A stretch of 7,583 nucleotides of DNA from NCBI GenBank assembly GCA_002292895.1, contig DBCE01000121.1, positions 3,366 through 10,948 on the forward strand, given 5' to 3'. A model generated the notes under the pieces. That model was not told the origin of the DNA. It made no database searches and worked only from the letters and a program-made list of their open reading frames with translations. The stretch is from Phycisphaerales bacterium UBA966 (GTDB taxonomy: Bacteria > Planctomycetota > Phycisphaerae > Phycisphaerales > SM1A02). The translations under genes were made by a program, and so were the position numbers. Positions within the stretch are counted from its first letter, which is position 1, and each line of letters starts with the position of its first letter. Positions 1 to 6,938 of this stretch are shown here, piece by piece.

Positions 1-2670
1 GCGGCGTTCATCGACTTCGGCGAAGGCCAGAACGGCTTCCTGCACATCAGCGATCTGCACCCGCAATACTTCCCCGGCGAAGAGCGCACCGAGCGCGTCG
101 GCAAGAAGATTGCGCGCCGCGATCGTCCACCGATTCAGGAAGCGCTCAAGCGCGGACAGGAAGTGATCGTGCAGGTCCTCAAGGAGGGCATCGGCACCAA
201 GGGTCCAACGCTGACGAGTTACGTGTCGATTCCCGGTCGACTGCTGGTGATGATGCCGCAGATGGACAAGGTTGGCGTGAGCCGCAAGGTGGAAGACGAA
301 GATCAGCGCCGCGAAATGCGCCGCATCTTGGACAGCCTTGAACTGCCAGAGGGCTTCGGATTCATTCTGCGCACTGCCGGCTTCGATCGCACCAAGACTG
401 AACTGCAGCGCGACGCCATTTATCTGCAGCGTCTGTGGCAGGCCATGGAGCGACGCATGAGCTCCACCGGCGCGCCCTGCGCCCTGTACACGGAAAGCGA
501 TCTTCTGGTTCGCACCATCCGCGACATCGCCGACGACAGCGTTGATGCCATCGTGGTGGATAGCGAAAGCGCCTTCACGCGCGCTAAGACCTTCTTGCAA
601 GTGGTGGCGCCGATCAACGCGCCGCGGCTTCTGTACTACGACCGCATTGCGCCGGTCTTCGAAGCGTTCGGGGTTGAGCGGCAAATTGAGCAGATTCACG
701 CGCGCGAAGTGCCGCTGCCTTCGGGCGGAGCACTGGTCATTGACCAGACCGAAGCGATGGTGGCGATCGATGTAAACAGTGGCAAGAGCCGCAGTGCACG
801 CGATAGTGAGACCAACGCGTTCAACACGAACCGTGAAGCCGTTGATGAAATCGCCCGTCAGTTGCGCCTGCGCGACCTTGGCGGAATCATCGTCAACGAC
901 TTGATCGACATGCGCATGTCCAAGCACCGGCGCGAGATTGAAGCGCGCCTGGAAAGCAACCTGCGCCGCGATCGTGCCAAGACCACCACGCTGGAGATTT
1001 CTGACTTCGGCATGATTGAGATGACCCGCCAGCGCATGCGCCCGGGTCTACACAAGGCGCACTTCATGGACTGCCCGCACTGTCACGGGGCCGGCGAAGT
1101 CCGCGTACCCGACGCAGTGGCTGCAGACATTCTGCGCCGCATCGCCCTGTTCTTCTGCCACGACCGCATTGCGCGCGTCGAGGTGGTGTGCAGCGCGCGC
1201 GTTGCTGGCGTGTTCCTAAGCACGCGGCGCAATGCGCTTCATGAACTTGAAGAGCGCTCCGACAAGCGCGTTGATATTCGCATCAGCGAAGCCTTCGCCA
1301 TGGATCGCGTTGAGGTGTATGCCTACGACGACCGCGGCGCGGACATTGAGCTTGATCGTCTGCCGCGCGTTCCGGTTCCACGCCTGGCAGATTTGCCGGA
1401 CAGCGTGGTCATTTCTGATGATGACGATGGTGATGATGACGTGGTGGATGGAGGCGGACACCGTCGCCGTCGCCGTCGTCGTAAGCCCGCGCCAGCTGAC
1501 GCAACGGCCATGGCACTGGCTGGTGGATTTGACGATCTGCCAACTCCAACTGCCAACGAGCCGAGCGTTTCTGAACTGATTCGTCGCTCGGACGCTGAGC
1601 GCGAAACACGCCGTCGCGAGGACGATGTGCGTAAGCGTGAAGAAGATGCGCGCCGCCGCGAAGAAGACGCGCGCAAGCGTGAAGAAGATGCACGGCTGCG
1701 GCAAGAGGCCGCTCGTGAACGCCAAGAAGCGGCACGCGAACGTCAGGAAGCTGCAGCAGCGCGAGCCGTTGAACGCGCCGCCGCTCGCGAAGCACGCGAT
1801 GCTGAACGAGCAACGCGCGTTGAAGCTGGACTTGATGTTGCTGACCTCGACGAGGCCGACGCCGCAGATGCAGCCGAAGAAGCTGCGATTGCACTTGAAC
1901 GTGAGCAATCGGGCGGTCATCGCGGTCAAGGCAATCGTGGCGAAGGCGATGGCGAAGCTGGTCGCGGCAGGCGCCGACGTCGGCGTCGTGGTCGTGGACG
2001 CGGTGGCGATCGTGATGACGAAGCACCAGCCAACGGAAACGGTGGCGGCAATCGTCAAGGCGGACGCAATGCTCCACGCAACGACGCGGCTGGTGCGCCA
2101 GCCGGCGCGCGCGCTGAAGGCGATGTAGGCGGCGAAGGCGCCGATGGCGGCGAAGCTGCTGAAGGCGCGCCACGTGGTGATGGCGGCGAAGGCAGCGAAG
2201 GCGGAGAGGACGGTCCGCGCAAGCGTCGTCGTCGACGTCGTCGCGGCGGTCGCGGACGCGGTGGCGATCGGGGCGAAGGCGCGGAGGGCGCAGAGGGCGC
2301 ACCTTCGGGTGACGGCAGTCCAGCCGCAGCAGGTGATGCGCCGGAATCTCGCCCTCGAAGCCAACCATTGGGCGTACCTCCGGGATCAGGCGGCGGACGC
2401 AACCCACGCGAACCACGTGAGCCACGGGGCGACCGTGGACCGCGTGAACCACGCGAACCGCGCGGCGACCGCGGGCCGCGCGAACCACGTGGCGACCGCG
2501 CCCCGCGCAATGACGCACCAGCAGCTCCGGCACAACCGCCGGCTGCACCTGCAGCAAACCCCGCCACGGATACGCCACTCGGCGCCGCCAAGAAGACCAT
2601 TCGAAGCGTCACCGGTTGGATGCGACGACTGAAGACCACTCCCGGTAATGGCAGTCGCGACGATCGCTAA
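1..2670 (+). CDS. rne: Ribonuclease E/G, 5'-truncated by window edge, with long disordered C-terminal tail
   Basis: This is the endoribonuclease that cuts AU-rich single-stranded RNA in mRNA decay and rRNA/tRNA maturation. The frame is open from base 1, giving 889 codons; by alignment to E. coli RNase E from memory, about 40 or more N-terminal residues are missing. Residues are numbered from base 1. The S1 domain begins immediately (AAFIDFGEGQNGFLHISDL). The 5'-sensor motif LRTAG has R124 and T125. The DNase I-like catalytic core has D257 and N259 in VAIDVNS and D300 in VNDLIDM; the 43-residue spacing equals that of E. coli D303/D346. The Zn-link is CPHC (C358, C361). The conserved fold ends near residue 470. 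The remaining ~420 residues are low complexity: an acidic patch, Arg tracts, a charged heptad coil, RGG-like blocks, a Pro-Arg-Glu repeat and a C-terminal amphipathic segment. The core is complete enough to be active. RNase G normally lacks such a tail, so RNase E is the better name. Confidence 0.95.
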   Translation, partial: AAFIDFGEGQNGFLHISDLHPQYFPGEERTERVGKKIARRDRPPIQEALKRGQEVIVQVLKEGIGTKGPTLTSYVSIPGRLLVMMPQMDKVGVSRKVEDEDQRREMRRILDSLELPEGFGFILRTAGFDRTKTELQRDAIYLQRLWQAMERRMSSTGAPCALYTESDLLVRTIRDIADDSVDAIVVDSESAFTRAKTFLQVVAPINAPRLLYYDRIAPVFEAFGVERQIEQIHAREVPLPSGGALVIDQTEAMVAIDVNSGKSRSARDSETNAFNTNREAVDEIARQLRLRDLGGIIVNDLIDMRMSKHRREIEARLESNLRRDRAKTTTLEISDFGMIEMTRQRMRPGLHKAHFMDCPHCHGAGEVRVPDAVAADILRRIALFFCHDRIARVEVVCSARVAGVFLSTRRNALHELEERSDKRVDIRISEAFAMDRVEVYAYDDRGADIELDRLPRVPVPRLADLPDSVVISDDDDGDDDVVDGGGHRRRRRRRKPAPADATAMALAGGFDDLPTPTANEPSVSELIRRSDAERETRRREDDVRKREEDARRREEDARKREEDARLRQEAARERQEAARERQEAAAARAVERAAAREARDAERATRVEAGLDVADLDEADAADAAEEAAIALEREQSGGHRGQGNRGEGDGEAGRGRRRRRRRGRGRGGDRDDEAPANGNGGGNRQGGRNAPRNDAAGAPAGARAEGDVGGEGADGGEAAEGAPRGDGGEGSEGGEDGPRKRRRRRRRGGRGRGGDRGEGAEGAEGAPSGDGSPAAAGDAPESRPRSQPLGVPPGSGGGRNPREPREPRGDRGPREPREPRGDRGPREPRGDRAPRNDAPAAPAQPPAAPAANPATDTPLGAAKKTIRSVTGWMRRLKTTPGNGSRDDR
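1612..1758 (+). repeat. Seven-copy 21-bp in-frame repeat encoding a charged heptad coil
   Basis: Seven consecutive seven-residue units lie inside the RNase E tail: RREDDVR, KREEDAR, RREEDAR, KREEDAR, LRQEAAR, ERQEAAR, ERQEAAA. The seven units fill 147 bases exactly. The DNA copies differ mostly at third codon positions, while the protein pattern is kept. The period matches the heptad of a coiled coil, but the positions are charged rather than hydrophobic, so a long single charged helix is as likely as a dimer. The helix-favouring sequence continues for about 20 residues past the repeat (AREARDAERATR). Confidence 0.85.
1960..2007 (+). other. Arginine-tract / RGG patch in RNase E tail
   Basis: The encoded peptide is GRGRRRRRRRGRGRGG. 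Two similar patches occur in the same tail: a seven-Arg run followed by Lys at 1462-1485, and PRKRRRRRRRGG followed by RGRGG at 2215-2268. Arg-rich and RGG segments of RNase E tails are known to bind RNA in other bacteria; RNA binding here is inferred from composition only. Confidence 0.7.
2404..2502 (+). repeat. Tandem Pro-Arg-Glu repeat in RNase E tail
   Basis: Two 36-base units encode PREPREPRGDRG and are followed by a 27-base partial unit, PREPRGDRA. The codons vary between copies (ccg/cca, cgc/cgt/cgg), so this is diverged protein-level repetition rather than a fresh DNA duplication. The segment is predicted disordered and strongly basic. It sits between the third Arg tract and an Ala/Pro-rich spacer. 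Confidence 0.8.
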
Positions 2671-2702
2671 GGACACTCGGGCGCTGGTAGACCCTGTCAC
2701 TC

Positions 2703-2706
2703 AGGA
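2703..2706 (+). promoter_or_regulatory. Shine-Dalgarno-like site for dxr
   Basis: AGGA lies five bases upstream of the ATG at 2712 and supports that start. The 41-base gap after the RNase E stop has no terminator-like hairpin with a T run, so read-through from rne is plausible. Confidence 0.5.
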
Positions 2707-2711
2707 ATCGC

Positions 2712-3908
2712 ATGACTGAAACGCGGCGCCTCATCATCCTCGGATCCACTGGATCGATCGGCACCGCCACGCTGGAAGTGGTGGCACATCTTGCTCAGCA
2801 GGATGATGCCCCGCACTACACCGTGGTGGGACTTGCCGCGGGGAGTAATGCGGCACTGCTCGCTCAGCAGGCAGAACAGTTCGGCGTTCATGATGTTGCA
2901 TTGGCGGACGCTCGCTCCACCAGCGCGCTTCCGTCATCACTTCGCATCATCACCGGGCCAGACGCGGCTCTGGAATTGATTGAACGCGTTGCGCAACCCG
3001 GTGACATGGTGATGGCTTCCATGGTTGGCGTTGCCGGTCTCGCACCGGTACTGGCAGCCATTGAACGCGGGTGTGATATTGCGCTTGCCAACAAGGAAAC
3101 GCTGGTTGCCGCGGGAGCGGTGGTTCAAGAGGCGGTCGCTCGAAAGGGCGTGAAACTGCTGCCGGTCGACAGCGAGCACAGCGCGGTATTCCAATGCCTG
3201 CGTGCCGGCACCCTGCGCGAAGTGGAACGATTGGTACTCACCGCAAGCGGCGGCCCGTTCCGCACCTGGAGCCCAGAGCGCACTGCCAACGCCACCCTGG
3301 CGGAAGCATTGCGTCACCCAACGTGGCAGATGGGACGCAAGGTCACCATCGACAGTGCCAGCTTGATGAATAAGGGCCTGGAAGTCATCGAAGCGCACTG
3401 GCTCTTTGACCTGCCCAGCGACCGAATTGATGCCATCGTGCACCCGCAGAGCATTGTGCATTCATTCGTCGAGTTCCGCGACGGCAGCACCATCGCGCAA
3501 CTCAGCCCGCCCAGCATGAAGCACCCCATCCAGTACGCACTGACTTGGCCGGCGCGGCTCACTGGCTGCTGCCCCACCATCGCGTGGGACGCCATTCGGT
3601 CATTGGAATTCGAACCCGTGGACCACGCTCGCTTCCCGGCCATCAAACTCGCCAAGCGAGTGATCGATGCCGGGGGCAGTTCAGGTGCCATCTTCAACGC
3701 TGCTAATGAGGTCGCGGTGGAGGCGTTTATCGCGGGATCGTTGCGCTTTGGAGATATCGCCGCGGTGGTCACTGATGCGCTGGACCGACTGCCAGCGCGC
3801 GCAGTGCTCACGCTGGCTGAAGTACTGACCGCCGACCGCGACGCGCGGGAGTGCGCGCACGCGTGCGTGGCCGAACGCGCCGCGCTCAGCGCCGCCGCAA
3901 CGCGGTAA
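2712..3908 (+). CDS. dxr: 1-deoxy-D-xylulose 5-phosphate reductoisomerase
   Basis: Dxr (IspC) converts 1-deoxy-D-xylulose 5-phosphate to 2-C-methyl-D-erythritol 4-phosphate with NADPH and a divalent metal, the first committed step of the MEP isoprenoid pathway in the cytoplasm. The protein has 398 residues, the normal family size. The N-terminal Rossmann motif GSTGSIG is at 11-17. ANKET at 126-130 leads into the catalytic domain. Metal ligands are D153 and E155 in PVDSEHSAVFQ and E224 in MNKGLEVIEAHW. Substrate-contacting residues S179 (TASGGPF), H202 (HPTWQMGRK), N220 and K221 are all present. VHPQSIVHSFVEF at 243-255 and the C-terminal helical domain are intact. The ATG is supported by an AGGA site. 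It sits 41 bases after rne and 28 before rseP, so it is probably the head or middle gene of an operon. In E. coli, uppS and cdsA separate dxr from rseP; they are absent here. No odd residue was seen, and the identification is secure. Confidence 0.98.
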   Translation: MTETRRLIILGSTGSIGTATLEVVAHLAQQDDAPHYTVVGLAAGSNAALLAQQAEQFGVHDVALADARSTSALPSSLRIITGPDAALELIERVAQPGDMVMASMVGVAGLAPVLAAIERGCDIALANKETLVAAGAVVQEAVARKGVKLLPVDSEHSAVFQCLRAGTLREVERLVLTASGGPFRTWSPERTANATLAEALRHPTWQMGRKVTIDSASLMNKGLEVIEAHWLFDLPSDRIDAIVHPQSIVHSFVEFRDGSTIAQLSPPSMKHPIQYALTWPARLTGCCPTIAWDAIRSLEFEPVDHARFPAIKLAKRVIDAGGSSGAIFNAANEVAVEAFIAGSLRFGDIAAVVTDALDRLPARAVLTLAEVLTADRDARECAHACVAERAALSAAATR

Positions 3909-3925
3909 GTTCGCCTACGCTTCGT

Positions 3926-3929
3926 GAGG
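3926..3929 (+). promoter_or_regulatory. Shine-Dalgarno site deciding the GTG start of rseP
   Basis: GAGG lies seven bases before the GTG at 3937. The in-frame ATG at 3952 has no purine-rich site at a usable distance, so GTG is preferred. The two choices differ by five residues and do not affect the first membrane helix. Confidence 0.6.
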
Positions 3930-3936
3930 CGCATCC

Positions 3937-6156
3937 GTGCCACACGCAACCATGGAAATTCTTACCAACGGCTGGAACGTCCTCATCATCCTTCTGGGAT
4001 TTGGGGTTCTCATCTTCATCCACGAGCTCGGCCACTTCATGGCTGCGCGTTGGGCAGGCATTCGCTGCGAGAGCTTTGCCGTGGGCATGGGTCCGGTGCT
4101 TGGAGCATGGCGCGCTGGCATCGGCTGGCGAGCGGGGTCAACCGATCCTTCCACCATCGCCCGCTTTGGGAAACCTGCCATTGAGATGACTGACGAAGAG
4201 CTGGCTCGCAACGGGATCGGCGAGACAGAGTGGTCACTGCGCGCGCTGCCGCTCGGTGGATACGTGCGCATGCTTGGTCAAGACGATCTTGATCCCGCCA
4301 AGGTTTCGGAGGAACGCCGAAGTTTCCAACGCGCTCCAGTGTGGAAGCGCATGATCGTGGTCAGCGCGGGTGTGACATGCAACCTGATCTTGGCGATTGC
4401 ACTCTTTGTGCTCACCTTCATGGTGGGCGTTCGATTTGAAGCACCGGTGGTTGGTGCAGTCGCTCCCGGTTCCCCCGCAGCAGCTGCCGAACCGGCAGAA
4501 GGCGGTCCGGCCGGACTGAAGGCTGGCGATGCCATCACTGCTATCGACGGCGAGCCGGTGCTCACGTTCGCTGACATTCAGATTGCAGGCGCCATGGCGC
4601 GCCCCGGCGAAGCACTCACCATTGATGTGCAGCGCGCGGATGAAACCGGGATGACTGTGCAACGCACCTTTCGCATGATTCCTCGCAAAGATGCGGTCAG
4701 CGGATTGTTAGCTATCGGTATTGAGCCGGCCATGTCCGGACTGATCGGTGCCGTCCGCGGCGAGGAGCGAGAGATCTTTGATTCAACCATGACCTCCGCA
4801 GGTCTTGGGCCAGTGATGACCGGGACGAAAGCAGATCCGCTCCGCGAGTTGACTGAGATCATCGAACCAGCGTCCGGCACGAGCGCCGCAACGACGCACC
4901 GCGTCACTCAGCAATACATCCCCGTTCCCGTGGGCGAACGCGCCCCAAATTCGCCGTCCGTCACCGTGCTGCTGCGCGAAGCCGCCGATCGCTCCGCTGG
5001 TGCACTCTTTGATACCAAGTGGACCACCGCTTCCGGCGCGGAAGTGACGCGTGCGTTGCAGCCCATTCCGGAACTGCAAGTGATGATCACGCCCGCAAGT
5101 GAAGTCACGGGTGCAGAGATCGAACGTGGTTTGTTGGGTCTGGTTCCGCTCATGCGCGTGGCGCACATACCCGCCGGATCTCCCAATGAGGGCATCTTGA
5201 TCCCGGGGGATGTACTGCTCCGCGTTGAGGGTGTCGATGGTCCACGCATGTCGCAACTGCGCACGGTGTTGGCGAGCCATGCAAGTGGTACGGCGGATGT
5301 AGTGGTATTGCGTGGCGGCGAGCCAACGCGTCTGGCCGCAAAGGTGGATCGCGCTGGCCGGTTCGGAGTGATCATCGCTCCGGCACTGGATCAGCCCGCT
5401 ACGACAGGCACTATCAATCGCCTTGCCACTGAGAACAATGGCGATCGCGCGACTGCGGTTGCGGCGCTCAACTTGCTGCCGCGCACTACCGTTCGAACGG
5501 TGGCGGGAACTACCGTCATCGACTGGGTCACCATGCGTGCAGCTCTCTTGGCGGCCACCAAAGAAGCGGCTATTCAGGGCGCGGGGGCAACAGTCGAAAT
5601 CGAAATCGAAGCACCAACGCCCGCGCATGAGCGCAGCAAAGTCGTGCTCGTCATCGCCAAGGAAGATGTTGCAGACATTCACGCGCTCGGCTGGGAATCA
5701 CCGGTGACCGCGGCGATCTTTGATCCACTGATGACTCGGCTCACTGCGAACGGCAATCCCATCACTGCCGTGCGCATGGGGTTCCATCAGACAAAGACCA
5801 TGGTAGTGATGACCTACCTCACGCTTGACCGCATCTTCCGCGGCAGCGTTGGCGTTGAACAATTGCGTGGCCCGGTGGGCATCGTGCACTTGGGTTCACG
5901 GGTGGTGGACCGAGGTGCCATGTACTTGGTGTTCTTCCTGGCAATGATTAGCGTCAATCTGGCGGTGTTGAACTTCCTACCGCTTCCCATTGTGGACGGC
6001 GGGTTGTTCCTGTACTTGATCTATGAGCACATCACCGGCCGCGCGCCATCATTGAAGTTCCAGAATGCAGCCACCATGGTGGGCTTACTGCTTCTGGGCA
6101 GTCTGTTTCTATTCACCTTCTATAACGACGTGATGCGGCTATTTTCAGGCGGTTAA
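3937..6156 (+). CDS. rseP: RseP-type site-2 zinc metalloprotease (M50), extended multi-PDZ form
   Basis: This is an inner-membrane intramembrane protease. E. coli RseP cuts anti-sigma factor RseA after DegS and also clears remnant signal peptides; the substrate here is unknown. The zinc motif HELGH is at 29-33 inside the first membrane helix (about 13-35). A second helix is at about 138-165. RGPVGIVHLG (644-653) is the conserved block before the last helices. The third helix region (about 661-697) carries N679 and the third zinc ligand D687 in LPIVDGG, and a last helix spans about 712-730. The catalytic set therefore looks complete. Between helices 2 and 3 lie roughly 450 periplasmic residues: PDZ-like unit 1 at about 166-250 (GLKAGDAITAIDG), unit 2 at about 396-475 (ILIPGDVLLRVEG), and a degenerate PDZ-like piece at about 505-560. 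Total length is 739 residues against about 450 in E. coli. It follows dxr by 28 bases and precedes the SDR gene by 21. An ATG at 3952 is the alternative start. Confidence 0.95.
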   Translation: MPHATMEILTNGWNVLIILLGFGVLIFIHELGHFMAARWAGIRCESFAVGMGPVLGAWRAGIGWRAGSTDPSTIARFGKPAIEMTDEELARNGIGETEWSLRALPLGGYVRMLGQDDLDPAKVSEERRSFQRAPVWKRMIVVSAGVTCNLILAIALFVLTFMVGVRFEAPVVGAVAPGSPAAAAEPAEGGPAGLKAGDAITAIDGEPVLTFADIQIAGAMARPGEALTIDVQRADETGMTVQRTFRMIPRKDAVSGLLAIGIEPAMSGLIGAVRGEEREIFDSTMTSAGLGPVMTGTKADPLRELTEIIEPASGTSAATTHRVTQQYIPVPVGERAPNSPSVTVLLREAADRSAGALFDTKWTTASGAEVTRALQPIPELQVMITPASEVTGAEIERGLLGLVPLMRVAHIPAGSPNEGILIPGDVLLRVEGVDGPRMSQLRTVLASHASGTADVVVLRGGEPTRLAAKVDRAGRFGVIIAPALDQPATTGTINRLATENNGDRATAVAALNLLPRTTVRTVAGTTVIDWVTMRAALLAATKEAAIQGAGATVEIEIEAPTPAHERSKVVLVIAKEDVADIHALGWESPVTAAIFDPLMTRLTANGNPITAVRMGFHQTKTMVVMTYLTLDRIFRGSVGVEQLRGPVGIVHLGSRVVDRGAMYLVFFLAMISVNLAVLNFLPLPIVDGGLFLYLIYEHITGRAPSLKFQNAATMVGLLLLGSLFLFTFYNDVMRLFSGG

Positions 6157-6164
6157 GGACCACC

Positions 6165-6169
6165 GAGGG
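6165..6169 (+). promoter_or_regulatory. Shine-Dalgarno site for the SDR gene
   Basis: GAGGG lies eight bases before the ATG at 6178. It is the strongest ribosome-binding site in the window and supports this start, which places TGAGSGIG close to the N-terminus as usual for classical SDRs. Confidence 0.65.
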
Positions 6170-6177
6170 TTTCACTT

Positions 6178-6885
6178 ATGAGCACTCCAATCACCATCGT
6201 CACTGGTGCGGGAAGCGGTATCGGGCGGGCCCTTGCCATTCTGTTAGCAGAACGCGGACACGCGCTGACACTGGTCGGCCGCACTGAATCGAAGTTGCAT
6301 GAGACAGTCGCGGCGTGCGGCGCATGTCCAGGCGGGCAGCCAATCGTCATTACGGGCGACCTTTCCAACAGCGCCACTGCGCATGGTGTGATTGATCGAA
6401 CCATTGCAGAACGCGGAGCGCTGGACACGCTTGTTAACTGCGCTGGCGTTGCGCCACGTGCACCGATCGAAGCGACCGACAATGAACTTCTTGAAGAAGT
6501 GTTCTTTCACAATGCATTTGCGCCGGCGTTTCTCATCGCGCGTGCATGGCCACACTTCAAGGAACGCAAAGCCGGGTGCGTGGTGAACATCAGCACACTT
6601 GGTACCTCGGATCCGTTTGCTGGTTTCTTTGCTTACGCCGCCAGCAAGAGCGCGCTGGATAGTTACACCCGCAGCATGCATGTTGAAGGTGCCGCACTTG
6701 GTATCCGAGCGTTCTGCATCAATATGGGGTCCATCGATACCCCGATGTTGCGCCGCAACTTCCCGGAGACGGTGCTGCCAACTGCCTTGACGCTGACGCC
6801 AGCGACCGCGGCGCAGGTAATTGTTGATTGCATTGAAGGACGGCGCGATGCTGATCGCGGTCAGTGCATCATCGTCAAGAAGTAG
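6178..6885 (+). CDS. Classical short-chain dehydrogenase/reductase, substrate unknown
   Basis: This is a cytoplasmic NAD(P)-dependent oxidoreductase of the classical SDR family, 235 residues long (family about 250). The cofactor motif TGAGSGIG is at 9-16. R35, just after the second strand (TLVGR), suggests NADP(H) preference. D61-L62 and NCAG (87-90, the NNAG equivalent) follow. The catalytic tetrad is N112, S139 (NISTLG), Y153 and K157 (YAASK). After the active site the usual Pro-Gly motif reads NMGSIDTPM, so Pro is replaced by Met. The C-terminus (GQCIIVKK) ends short and lacks the terminal segment typical of FabG, so a FabG assignment is not supported. It starts 21 bases after rseP with a strong GAGGG site and is probably translated from the same transcript. 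Its link to Dxr or RseP is positional only; the substrate cannot be read from the sequence. Confidence 0.93.
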   Translation: MSTPITIVTGAGSGIGRALAILLAERGHALTLVGRTESKLHETVAACGACPGGQPIVITGDLSNSATAHGVIDRTIAERGALDTLVNCAGVAPRAPIEATDNELLEEVFFHNAFAPAFLIARAWPHFKERKAGCVVNISTLGTSDPFAGFFAYAASKSALDSYTRSMHVEGAALGIRAFCINMGSIDTPMLRRNFPETVLPTALTLTPATAAQVIVDCIEGRRDADRGQCIIVKK

Positions 6886-6903
6886 GCGACATCGCGCCCA
6901 ACA

Positions 6904-6938
6904 CAGGCGGTATCTGCCTGCCACCGTTTATCGGCGGC
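6904..6938. terminator. Weak hairpins between convergent SDR and smpB genes
   Basis: CAGGC (6904-6908) pairs with GCCTG (6916-6920) across a seven-base loop. A second interrupted stem spans 6920-6938 (GCC-A-CCG / CGG-C-GGC), with the smpB stop codon in its loop. Neither is followed by a T run on either strand, so intrinsic termination is uncertain. The position between two converging genes is the main argument. Confidence 0.25.

Noticed and set aside
163..165. GTG as the true start of the RNase E gene
   Set aside because: The frame is open and clearly homologous to the S1 domain all the way back to base 1, so the start is outside the window.
1216..2578. Two antisense open frames of 382 and 389 codons opposite the RNase E tail, plus shorter ones on both strands
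   Set aside because: They lie on the repetitive Arg/Gly/Glu-coding DNA, whose skewed composition suppresses stop codons in other frames. Their translations are low-complexity (Arg/His/Ala/Val runs) with no recognisable domain.
2671..2711. Terminator or promoter between rne and dxr
   Set aside because: The 41 bases contain no stable hairpin followed by a T run and no convincing -35/-10 pair.
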